A stretch of 33,241 nt of DNA from Fonsecaea monophora. Lineage: Eukaryota > Ascomycota > Eurotiomycetes > Chaetothyriales > Herpotrichiellaceae. The stretch is from contig NW_019174117.1 in NCBI RefSeq assembly GCF_001642475.1, positions 1 through 33,241 of the forward strand, in the 5' to 3' direction. Under the pieces are notes generated by a model that searched no databases, was not told the DNA's origin, and was given only the letters and a program-made list of their open reading frames with translations. Within the stretch, counting starts at the first letter, position 1. Every line of letters begins with the position of its first letter. The position numbers and the translations under genes are program-made. Below, in pieces: positions 12,310-22,619 of the stretch.

Positions 12310-13491
12310 TTTCCCACAGCTGCCCGCTCCAAGAAAATGCAGAGTCAAAAGTGTGAAGTCAGGGGTTTTGGTCTGTCCAAGGACTTTGTAAAGCTTGGGA
12401 CAAGAGACAGTTCACTTTGCATTGAGCTCCCGGGCAGTGCTGCTTGTATTAATCATCACTCACATTGGAGGAGGGCGGCAAAGCGAATGGGAGCGAGGAG
12501 AAGTCGCCCGTGCAATCACACCACACGGGAGCTCATTTGTCTTGCTCCGCATCATGGTTCGCTTTGGTCTGACTTCCGTATCATCCGCCGGAAGCACCAA
12601 GCAAGAGCCCGTCTGACAGCAGCAATTTCCGGACCGGTCCCCACAGCAAGGCTATACCTGGACAAGTCCAAGTACAAGTCCAATGTCTCCAGCAGACCCC
12701 TGTAGCTCCACCCGACCGAAGACGGACCTCGTTTCCCTTTTGGTCCTGGTGCATGAAGCATGGGGTTTATCGAAAAGAGGGCTATCTCGCTTGCAAACCT
12801 TCGAATGCTTCTAAAGCTTCCATTTCCCACGCCATTCTTCGCCTACGACGCCATCAACCGGGATCCTGATCGCCCTGCGGTCAAGTTGTCTTCAACGCTG
12901 ATCACTGGAGACTCCCGTAGGTACGGATTTGACCACTTTGCAACTTTGCGAGACGTGGAAGTGGGTCATATAATCATGCAAGGATGATGCGAGGCGAGGT
13001 GAGGCGACGACATTCCCAACGGAGCGGAACCCCTGCAATTCCACTGTCGTCGTCACTATTTTTATATGCTCGTCTTCGCTCCTCGCACGTTACCTCGTAC
13101 TTTCAATCAAAATCCAGGTGTGATTTGTTTTGCTCGACAAGGGCAAGCGCCACCCCAAACATAGGAGCACGAGCAGACGAGTGCTCGTTCGTCAATTGCT
13201 CTCGGTACCACCTACCCAACCGACCTTGGTCGACTCGTTATCTCGCCTCTACTCCTCATCCCGTCCCCCCGGTTGGCGAGGGATGCTCAGGTACGTACAG
13301 GGAAACACCGAGTGTGTACTCGCGTTGTCTCAGGCAGGGTCATACTTTCGGCTCCGAGTCGCAACAACGGCCAACAAGCCAAGGTCTATGTATACGAGTG
13401 CACTCGGTACCTAGACGAAAGTGGCCGACCTTTTGGGAATTTTGCAACCTCGCAACTTCGCTTCCGAAGCGATGCGGAACGGTCTGTCACG

Positions 13492-13521
13492 CACTCACTC
13501 ACTCACTCAACTCACTCACTC
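13492..13521. repeat. (CACT)n microsatellite
   Basis: About seven ACTC units, with one interruption (CAACTC) near the middle. Confidence 0.85.
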
Positions 13522-13864
13522 GCGCATGTGCCGTGCCGCTGGGCGATTCGATGAGTGATGAGTACGAGTACGAGTGCGCCAGTACCTGTACCTTTTTGAG
13601 AACTTGAGCGAGGTCCTGTGGGAAATCGATTTCCCCCTGACTTATCTTTGTGTGTTTTTGTTGGTGTTTGAAGCACAGGCAGGGGATGGGTCACGCGACC
13701 TTGATTTGACTATTTGCCTCTCCACCGAGTACTTGGCGAAACGGCGACAGAGGCAAAGGAAACAAAGGGAAACACAATGTCAATGACAATGATGATGAAG
13801 AGAGGTTTTGGTCGATTCAGCTCTCCTTTTTACTTTTTCATTCGGATATCCAGATATCTCATCT

Positions 13865-13890
13865 ATCTGTCTGTTTGTCTGTCTGTCTGT
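13865..13890. repeat. (TCTG)n microsatellite
   Basis: Imperfect TCTG/TTTG tetranucleotide run inside a pyrimidine-rich stretch. Confidence 0.8.
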
Positions 13891-13994
13891 GACTTGCTCC
13901 GCGTCTGCTTGATTTCGTTGCATCGCATCACATTGCATTGCGCGGCACATCCACTTGTTGTCACAGCCCAGTTTTTGTTCTCCCCTTTCTTTTA

Positions 13995-14023
13995 GCCGCC
14001 GCCGCCGCCGCTGCTGCTGCTGC
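13995..14023. repeat. (GCC)n then (GCT)n trinucleotide tract
   Basis: Five GCC units run directly into four CTG units. The tract is about 300 bp downstream of the Spt5 stop and outside any called gene. Confidence 0.85.
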
Positions 14024-14316
14024 CTCGTTCATTCCCATGTTTTTGTAATGCACGGCAAACCAATTGAATAAATCACATGACTCGCTAGGTAGGCCCGTGT
14101 CCTCCTTCCTCCAAGAAGACAGTTTGAGCAAATCCTTGTACCGGCAGAGCATGCAGAGCAAAGCAAAAATAAAGTAAAAAAGACAAGCGCGGCAGCAAAA
14201 ATTGGTTAGAGAGGTTACCTAGTCGTACAAAAAAAATCTCCAAGGAAGGCTTCTTCTTCTCCCACGTCCACCCTGATGAACGGCACAGCACAAGCACAGC
14301 GTAGTATAGCGGATCA

Positions 14317-17300
14317 CTACTCATCATCATCGTCGTCATCCACGTATCGAGGTCCCCCTGCTGCCGGGGTAGGCGCGTCAAAGGCGCCACTGGCGTACGG
14401 TGTCGGTGCACTTGCAGCAGGTGTCGGTGCGTCAAACACGGCCAGCCGATTGGCTTTCAACGGCTCGCGGTTTGCGCTCTTTGCGAAACTCGGGGGCGCT
14501 GGAGTCGGTGCATCCTGTGGTGCGGTTGCTGATGCGCCTGGGGTCGGGGCGCTGAGGTATGGAGTGTATGCCTCGTCGTCATAGCGGCCAGGTCCAGACG
14601 CAGACGGCGTGGGCGCTGAGATTCCCGGAGTCGGCGCATCGTAAGGACGCGCGCCAGGCGTGGGAGCCGACGCTGCGGAACTGCCGGGCCCACTCCAGGC
14701 TGGAGTCCGTGACGACGCTGGGTTATATGCTGGAGTGCGGGAGCCGGTTGCAAAGGTGTCGAAGCCCTGATTACCAGAAGAGCTGAATCCGTGGTCGCCA
14801 CCGTAGGGAGTCTTTGCGCCGGAGCTCCACGCTGGTGTGCGGGAGCCTGCGTTGGTCGAGTAGTTGCCTGCGCCGCCGTACGAAGTCATGCCACCACCTC
14901 CATACGGTGTCTGAGAGCCCGAAGGTGCCTTCCACGATGGGGTGCGGCTGGAATCGAGACTCGCAGCTCCAGGACCACTCCAGGCAGGCGTCCTTGACGA
15001 GGAACCCCATGCTGGAGTTCGGCCTCCGTCCATGACGCCCATGGGTGTTCGGCCTCCAAAACCTGCATCGGGAATCCGGGAGCCGGGAACACCAGGTCCT
15101 GCTCTGATTGCTGATGGGCCGCCACGCTGCCTGATCCAGTCTTCATATCTTGTCCGATTCTGCGAGTTGGGGCTGTAGAGTGTCAGTAGAGCACATAGTA
15201 CAAAAGACAAAGAACTTACTCAATGATTGACAAATCAAACTTGCTGACATTGATAACCTTGTTCTTCGTTTGAAGTTCAAGTCTTGCTTCGCCAGCTGTC
15301 GTGTCTTTGACAAGAGCACGGTGACCTTTGTACGTTCCCTTATTGATATGCACCAGCTTCCCCTGAAGAGGATCTCGCCCAGGTCGCTGTGGAGGCGGCA
15401 TGGCCATGTCTGGTCGCTTCATCTGAAGAGCGGGATTCATCTTGGTCAGATCTGTAGTCGGGGCAGTGATGCGCCCACCCTTTGCCGCCGTGGTGATGAC
15501 ATTTGTACACCGGTTGACCCAGATACCCGAATTCTCGATCCCGAGCTTGTTGTGGCAAAAGACATACCCTCGGTGGATATGGAGAATCGTTCCAGATTTC
15601 CCTTCTCCGCCAGACTCGCGGACCACGTCGCCTATGCGGATCTCTGAACCATTCTTATCCGTCGCGACCGCATTCTTTCGGGCTTCAATCTTCTGGATCT
15701 GCGATGGTATCTTTGTCATGACCGAGCCATTCTGATCAAGAATCCGAACCGAATCCCGGTCAGCTCTGATCACACACCCAACCGTCGTGGGATCGACCTG
15801 CACCAGTTCTTGCACGTCGAACTTGCTGGTTCCGGCGCCACCACTGCCCGAGTCGGTGGCTTCCCGGAGATCTTTACTAAAGACGGTGATTTCGTCGTTG
15901 CTGTTGTTGGTGAGGACCGTGACCTTATCATCCTTGATTCGCAGCACCATTCCCACTTCATCGCGGTACTTGCTGCCACCAATAATCTTGACGTTGTCAC
16001 CCTCCTTGAAGCGTTTCCGCAGACCCTTGACAGGCACCTCGACGAGCTGGCCGGTCAGTTCGCCCTCGGACACCATAATGGAGACAATGTTGCCATGGAC
16101 AGCTTCCGTCTTGCCGACGATGCCTCTCTGTTCACCCTCGTAGACCTCGACCTCGTCGCCAGGCATGTAGTTGCCTTCGGCAGTCGTGTTCCGGAGACTG
16201 TGGGCCAGAGTTTCGAGATCAAGCAGCTCGGAGCCGTCGGCGGCGGTTTTGGTGAGCTTTGTGATCTCCTCGAGCTTTGGGTTGACGTTCTCGGTGATAA
16301 GGTGCTGCAACTTGAATTCTTTGATCAGAAATCCATTCTCGTAGGTGTCTCCCTTGTAGGTGAAGCTCTTTCCAGTCAGCCCTCTGTTTTGTGTGACAAA
16401 TCGCTCGTGCCTCTTCTTCGCTTCGAGCTCGTTGAATAGCCTCTGTGGTGGTCGATTTTGAAACGTGTTGATCGGCCCGAATGCGTTTGGTCGTTTGCGC
16501 TTTGCATCTGCGAGAGCTGGTCGTCCCTGGTCCTCTTCCAAGCCGTAGGATAGTCTGGGGACTAGTCGGAGTGTCACTTCGAGACCATTCGTTTCGACGT
16601 CCTCGATCATGGCCAAGTCGCCCATGTAGAGGCCTCGCTTGATGCGCACGTAACCACCGACTTCCAGCTCCTTGTCCTTTCTAGTCCTCAACAAGTCAGG
16701 CATTTCCTTGACTGGGACCAGATTCATCTTAGATCGCGGATAGACGTCCGGGATGTTGGTCAGGGCATCTTCGACATCGCTCTTCTTCAGAGCCTCGACA
16801 AAGATGTACCCGGCCATGGGACCGTCGCCTCTTTCAAAGACTGAACAGATTTGCAGCTGGTTCCGACCCTTGCTCTCAAAGTATTTCTTCATGATCCGGC
16901 TGACAATTTCTCTCTCTTTTCCAGCTTTGCATCGAACTCCCCAGATACTTGGATCGTTGACGTCCGGCATGAGCAGGTTCTGTGGCACAAAGGAGCCCTG
17001 GCTCAAGGCCGTGGTTGTTCTTCGACCGTACCGCTCTTTGTAAGCGGCCGCCTGCTTCTCCAGATCCATCGACGCCTCGATCTGCCGCTGGCGGTCCAGC
17101 TCTCTGTGTCTCGCGTCATCCTGGTCTGCTTCGGGGGGGAGGTCGTCGTCGGGGTGATTCTGCTCGATGAAATCGGGCCCAAGATCGTCCTCCTCGGCTT
17201 CGAGTTCATCATCGTCCTCGTCGACTTCGGCTTCTTCTTCGAAGAACTGATTGAGGCCTCGCCGCCGGCGCTTTCTGGGCCGACTGGTGATTGCATCTTC

Positions 17301-17669
17301 GTCCTCTTCATCGTCTTCATCTTCATCGTCCTCGTCTTCGCCGTTCAGGTCCTCACCCTCGCCTTCGTCATCTTCACCGATGTCCGCCTGCTCTTCTTGG
17401 TCACCATCTTCATCGTCCTCATCCGGTCGCGGTCGTCGATCCTTTCTCGCAGGAGAGGACGATTTGTTACCGTTCGTGGTAGGTGCAGGACGGTCGTCGT
17501 CTTCGTCTTCGTCGTCATCACCAGGTGCATTGGCGCCGCGCTCGGTCTTTACATCTGCTTCTTCACCCTCCTCGTCCGACCCGCCCTCGTACCCAGGGTT
17601 GAAGTCGTTGTCCGATTCTTCGTCGTCTCCACCAAAGTCCTGGTTCAGCCACGATTGTCCTGAAGCCAT
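14317..17669 (-). CDS. SPT5: Transcription elongation factor Spt5
   Basis: Large subunit of DSIF (Spt4-Spt5), which binds elongating RNA polymerase II and links it to capping and chromatin factors. Exons are 17669-15220 and 15172-14317 (1101 aa); the intron is 47 nt (GTAAGT ... TACAG) and rejoins the motif DLSIIDPNSQNRT. The N-terminus (about 1-190) is extremely acidic, with a basic patch RPRKRRRRG at about 130-138. The NGN domain is at about 239-326 (IWGVRCKAGKE ... AGYIFVEA). KOW-type domains lie at about 331-372, 500-545, 553-590, 677-720 and 764-805 (KLVHINKGTYKGHRALV). Residues from about 830 form the C-terminal repeat region: SRTPAW-type units, then APTP-type units, ending in an acidic run. 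Length and domain order match fungal Spt5. ATG 17669 has A at -3 and opens the typical acidic head. Confidence 0.97.
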
Positions 17670-18257
17670 CTTGGTTGATCAGGGGCAACGAGCGGCCGCT
17701 TCGTGGAGGTCGAGGACTCGGTAGCTGGTCGTAGAGCGACCTTGTAGGAGAATGTTAGACAATTCTGGGGTTGTGAAATGGGCGAGGTGATGGTGATTGT
17801 TGAGCCCAAAAGAATCCCCCGATGGACAGCGCAGGCGGTTTGGATGCTTGGCGGGAATTCGATATCACGTGACTGTATGGAACTGGTCGCTTATTGGCCG
17901 CAACTCAAAGCTGGCTCAATGGGTACTCAGGCTTTCAGGTCAACACAGGCAATGCCGGGGCAAGGGGTCATGTTGGCTTGGGATAATTGATCATCAGACA
18001 GCTCAAGCAAGGGACCTGTGTGAGTACGGATACGCATTCACCAACAAAACAATATGAAGATGACTGATTCATGTCTCTTTTGTGCAAATGCTCACGACTT
18101 CAAGATCTGGTACTGCACGATCAGGATCTCGAGCTCCTGGACTCGCAAATGCTATGCTCGATACCCTCCCATTGCTCTTTTGGGTAGACTCCTGCTTCCT
18201 GTGGCAAGTTCCTTCACCCCGACAGTCAAATTTCAATCCCTCCTTTCCTCTGTCTCA
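17670..18257. other. Spacer between aldehyde dehydrogenase and SPT5
   Basis: This 588-bp spacer separates two minus-strand genes in tandem. It should hold the aldehyde dehydrogenase 3' end and the SPT5 promoter. Apart from the E-box and CCAAT sites listed separately I see nothing coding. Confidence 0.6.
17865..17897 (-). promoter_or_regulatory. Candidate SPT5 promoter sites: CACGTG E-box and CCAAT box
   Basis: The palindrome TCACGTGA is at 17865-17872 and a CCAAT box (ATTGG on the plus strand) at 17893-17897. These are about 200-230 bp upstream of the SPT5 start codon. CACGTG is the known core for bHLH factors such as Cbf1-like proteins, and CCAAT for the HAP/NF-Y complex. Use by SPT5 is inferred from position only. 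Confidence 0.35.
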
Positions 18258-19975
18258 TTACAACTTCAATCCCAGATTAACGTGCACCGCCTTTGTTTGG
18301 GTATATGCCGCCAGGCCAGCTTCGCCGAGCTCTCGTCCGATGCCGCTCTGCTTGACGCCACCAAATGGCACTCTGAAGTCCGAATCGTTTGACGAGTTGA
18401 TCCAGACCATACCAGCCTCAATCCTGCCCGCCACACGGTGTGCTCGCTCGATGTTGCTGGTAAACAATGCGCTGCCCAGGCCATAAGTCGTGTCATTCGC
18501 CATGCGCACCGCATCGTCCTCCGTCTTGAATGATGCAATGACCACAAAGGGGCCGAAGATCTCTTCGCGGTAGATTTTCATGTTGTCTTTGACGCCTGTG
18601 AAGACAGTGGGTTCGATAAAGAAACCCTTTCCGTCACCGACATTCTTGTACGGCACACCTCCGGTTGCCAGAGTCGCGCCTTCTGACTTTCCACTCTCAA
18701 TGTATCCGAGGACTTTCTCATATTGAGCCTTGGTCACCTGAGGGCCTTGGAACGTATCGTCGGCAAATGGGTCGCCGACCTTGGACGTGGTCTTGACAAC
18801 CTCTTTGAACAGCTCAACGAATTTGTCGTAGACGCCTTCCTGAACAATCACGCGGGAGGTGGCCGTACAGATCTGACCCATGTTTGACATGATGCCAATG
18901 TGGGCCCATTTGGCGGCTTGCTCGAGATCGGCATCGTCAAAGACAAGAAGGGGTGATTTGCCGCCAGTCTCCAAGGTGATGTTCTTCATGTTGACGCTGG
19001 CTGTCTTCATGATTTGTTTACCTGTGACGGTGCTGCCAGTAAAGGCAATCTTGTCCACACCCAAATGGGAGGCGAGAGCGTGTCCTGCTTCCCTTCCGAA
19101 ACCATTCACAATATTGATGACACCAGGAGGGAAGATACCCGGAACGAGACTCGCGAGGTAGAGAATCGACAGGGGCGTCTGCTCCGCGGGCTTGAGAACT
19201 ACAGTGTTGCCGCATGCGAGAGCCGGTCCGAGTTTCCACGCGGCCATGGCCAGAGGGTAGTTCCAGGGAATGATCTGGCCGCAGACGCCAATGGGCTGCT
19301 TGAGGGTGTAGGCAAACTTCTGGGGGTTGGTGGGGATTGTCTCGCCATGAATCTTATCCGCCCATCCCGCATAGTATCGGATGGTGGACACGACCTCGCC
19401 CAAGTCCTCGTTCAACGCGACACTGTATGGCTTTCCGTTGTCCCACGTCTCTAGCGTGGCAAGTGTTTCCTTGTTTGCCTCGAGGACGTCTGCGAACTTG
19501 TACATGAGGGCGCCGCGGTCCGTGGCAGGGAGGTCGCGCCACGAAGGGTCATTGAAGGCCGCACGAGCGGCTTTGACGGCCTTGTCAATGTCATCCGCAG
19601 AGGCTGCTTCGACGGAGCAGATTTCCTTTTCGTCCCTGAGCAGATTGTAACAGTCAGTGCGAGTTGCAACCCAAAAGCCCAGAGTCCAAAAGGGTGGATA
19701 GAGGTCACTCACGAGGGGTTGATGCTGGTGATCTTCTCACCCGAACTCGCCTTGACAAACTCGTTGTTTATGAAAAGACCAGTGGGCAAGGTGATTTTCC
19801 GCCCATTGGGCGCAGTCAGCTCGACTTTCAGATCTGCCATCTTGGACAATGACTGGCGAGCAGTGGAAAACGGTCGTGGATCAAGATGCCTGTTCACAGC
19901 ACAATTCCAGGGTGGACAGCGAAGAGAAAAGGACCTCGAAGTCAACAGCAGGAATCTTAGCGAGGACTTGGACAT
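18258..19975 (-). CDS. NAD(P)-dependent aldehyde dehydrogenase, mitochondrial or dual-targeted
   Basis: Oxidises aldehydes to carboxylic acids (ALDH superfamily, class 1/2-like). Exons are 19975-19713 and 19635-18258 (546 aa); the 77-nt intron has donor GTGAGT and acceptor CTCAG. Landmarks numbered from the long start are IPWN (Asn213), coenzyme motif GSTVTG (288-293), the general base in LETGGKSP (Glu310), nucleophile Cys344 in GQICTATSR, and EEIFGPF (about 445-451). RVPFGGVKQSG near the C-terminus is also typical. The first 45 residues are rich in Arg and Ser, lack acidic residues up to Asp32, and contain RPFSTARQS, like a mitochondrial presequence. An internal ATG at 19840 (residue 46, context AAGATGG) starts exactly where cytosolic ALDHs begin and would give a 501-aa enzyme. 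Both products may be made from one gene. The substrate (acetaldehyde or other) cannot be read from the sequence. Confidence 0.96.
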
Positions 19976-21298
19976 GTAAAAGGACAAAAGTCAAAGGGAG
20001 GGGGGAGAAATCCTGTCAAGAAAGATTTGTTATATCTAATCAACCAGGACAGACCCGCGTCAACGCCCTTTACCAGGTGAACAGGCCAATTGACACACGT
20101 TGTTGTGTCGACGTTGGAGCCACCCGCAAGCTATTTTTTCGGGACTCGATTGCCTTGTTTGGAGCTGTCCACGCCCACGGCGATCAGCGTGTCGTATTGT
20201 CGTAGTAACGGAAAGCTCACAGCAAGTCGCTGAGCTCCGATAAGAGCCAACAGAAAAGAGGGGAACTGAGGGGCAACGACGATAAAGGCTGTACTAGGCT
20301 TGTCCGGCTGCGCCTGCCCTTCTTGGCTTCACATACTCGCACCCGCCCAGGAAAGGAACCTCAGCCTTGTGCACTCATCGTTTTTGCCGAGGTTCGCTGG
20401 CCATCTTCCAGGATCAAGGGGCGGGCGGCTGTGGAGGAGGCTGCTGCTGCTGTTCTGGGAGCGTCTTCCTGCAGGCTGCAAGAGCGGAAGGGAACCAGAG
20501 TCCTGGTACTTAGCACTCTGTGGGCACCTCTCAAACTCGCAAACTCAATCGACTTCCACGTGGATGGCCAGAGGCTCGAAACAGCAGGCAATGGCGAGAC
20601 ACTTGGCTCACTCCTTCCACCAATCGATTGACTCTCCTCTGTGAAGACACCTCCTTGTCCCCACCAGAAATCCAGAGGGCCGGCAAGAACAGAAACACCG
20701 GACGGAAGGATTTGAAAGAAATCGACGTAGATACAAACACGCCGTGTGCGGAGAGACAGCTTGTAGTCTGATAACGACCTACAACGCACCTCCAAGATCT
20801 GAAAGCCTTCCAGCCTAGCCGAGTCATTGACACCTGGCCTCCCGGCCAAGGAACCCGACGGCCCTACACAAGCGCCCGAAAGTGGACAGTAGCAGATGCA
20901 GCTTGCTCGTTTGGGAAATGAGCCTGCCTTCATGTAACACTCGCGCATTCGATACGAGGCCTTGCACCAGGGATGCATCCACGGAGCCAAAATCAAATGT
21001 GCGGCATCGAAATTCGAGAATTCCTATGTCAGCCCTATCGCTGTGTCTTGCATCATCCTTCCTCAAAGGTATTCCACACCTGGAAACCTTGACCAGCTTC
21101 CAGGTGCTCATAAATGTTGTGAGCACAGCCGTCTCAGTTCCGTGTTGCTCCATTTACAAATTTGTGCATCTCTTTTGCCACTATCCAGGTCATGTTGTGC
21201 CCAGTTGCGCAGAGTCGTTCTTTCACTCCGCCACAGCACTTGTTACCAATGTCCGAATCGCTGCCGTGAAGTTAGTCCGGCTAAAGCGACACGTCGAC
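19976..21298. other. Intergenic region upstream of aldehyde dehydrogenase
   Basis: This 1.3-kb region holds the aldehyde dehydrogenase promoter and the 3' flank of the EVE-domain gene. A CCAAT sequence at 20086-20090 is about 111-115 bp upstream of the long ALDH start. The open frames at 20300-20644 (+) and 20361-20996 (-) overlap each other, lack good starts and carry no domain, so they are not called. Confidence 0.55.
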
Positions 21299-22619
21299 TT
21301 AAATGGCGCCTGTAATTCCTAGGCCTAGAGCTCCATTCGAAAGTCCATTGTCTCTGTCGCCATCGCTGGCGGCAGCGGTCTCCTCGCCTTCGCCATCAAC
21401 TTCCGATTCGTAACCTCCCATGACATCCCCATGTCCCAAGGAAACTGACTCTCCAGCCTGGTCAAGAATGAATCTCCATTCCTCAGGTGTGACCGCCGAG
21501 ACGCTGAGCCGACTCTGCTTCAATGTTTGCATATTCTCCAAGGCTCCACCAGGCTTTGCAAACGACTTTAGCTCTTTGAGCGTGACAAGGTTGTCAAACT
21601 TCTTGACGAATTCGACGTGGACGAGTTCCCATTTAGGCTTTGCGCGGTCGGACTTGGGATCAAAGTAGGGATGGGCAGGGTCAAACGCCGACTCATCCGT
21701 GGTATGTTCGCCGACGATCCGCATGACACCTGCAATGCCGGGCGTGGCACAATTGGAATGATAGAAGAATGCCAAGTCGCCTTTGCGCATTGCCCGCATA
21801 TTGTTTCGAGCCACAGGGTTGCGTACGCCTGCGTTTTTGTCAGGGTTCGCATCACGGATGGACACCAGTACTCACCATCCCACCCCTCAGGCTCCGTCTT
21901 GGCAGCCAGGTCGTCGATGGAGAATTTGACATCGTGGCCCTTTTCGATTCGAGACTCGGGTTCAGCCTTCATCAACCAGTACTGTATGTCATGGTCAAGC
22001 GCGGCGATCTCGCCAGACTTGTTTGTATCGCCATTGCTCGTTGCGGGGTGTCTCTCTGAAACCAGGGCATCTTCAGACTCGGACTCGGACGATGCATTCT
22101 TCACCTTGGGGGCGGCTTTCGCCTTTCTGCCGACCTTGGCGGTTGTCGTCGTCGGAGCAGGTTTCTTCGCACTCGGCTTCTGCTTTGATGCACGAGCTGT
22201 CCGTGTAGAGGACGTGACGGACGTGGACGTATTGGAGCCTGTTGAATGAATCAACACCATGCACAACTTCGCGTCAAAGAAGAGCTCGACGGACTTTTAG
22301 TTTTCTTTACAGCCGATACCGCTGGCTTCGATCTGAGATTTTGTTTCGGCGCAGGGGAGGCTGTAGCCTGGGGTGGTCTCCCTCGCTTCTTCTTCACGAC
22401 TTCGTCTTTGGGGCCAGCTGCAGCCGCAGCCGTGGTCTGATCGCTAGATGAGCTGCGTCTTGTAAAGGTGTACTGGGGCTCACCAACAGAAGACCGCTTG
22501 GGGCGACCGGCCGGCGCAGCTGCGGGGTGGTCGGAGATCTCAGATGTGCCGCCGATGCGGACTTTCTTGGTAGCCGGGGTGCTGGCCGTCGACGAGACTT
22601 TGCGCTTCCTGGGAGGCAT
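21299..22619 (-). CDS. AT-hook and EVE-domain nuclear protein (Thy28/THYN1 family)
   Basis: Exons are 22619-22295, 22238-21876 and 21828-21299 (405 aa). Introns are 56 nt (GTCCGT ... AACAG) and 47 nt (GTGAGT ... CGCAG). The C-terminal EVE domain (about residues 194-365) shows QYWLMKAEP, the helix-start FSIDDL, GWDGVRNPVARN, FFYHSNC and GIAGVMRIV, which are hallmarks of the THYN1 family. EVE is a PUA-like fold proposed or shown in some members to read modified bases. The N-terminal third is basic and low-complexity, with two AT-hook-like cores: GRPKR at 38-42 and KKKRGRPPQ at 76-84. This suggests a nuclear, AT-rich-DNA-binding protein. A Ser/Glu patch (SSESESED) precedes the EVE domain. The first intron lies in low-complexity sequence and its donor is non-consensus, so that boundary is the weakest part of the model. 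The second intron restores the conserved GWDGVRNP motif exactly. Confidence 0.92.

Larger units (their letters stand above)
12310..14316. other. Intergenic region with microsatellites, about 2 kb
   Basis: This is the upstream region of the sterol dehydrogenase-like gene and the downstream region of Spt5. The 207-codon plus frame at 12984-13607 is compositionally odd, has no domain and runs through simple repeats, so it is not called. Simple repeats are listed separately. No RNA gene was recognised. Confidence 0.55.

Noticed and set aside
12984..13607. 207-codon plus-strand frame
   Set aside because: It runs through the (CACT)n microsatellite, is Ser/Arg/Thr rich without hydrophobic core patterns, and shows no domain.
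16851..17663. 270-codon plus-strand frame antisense to SPT5 that looks like a multi-pass membrane protein
   Set aside because: It is the complement of the Asp/Glu-rich SPT5 head: GAN codons read backwards give Val, Phe, Ile and Leu. No ATG context or splice evidence supports it.
20361..20996. 211-codon minus-strand frame directly upstream of the aldehyde dehydrogenase
   Set aside because: It has a non-ATG start, overlaps opposite-strand frames of similar length, and shows no domain or splice structure.
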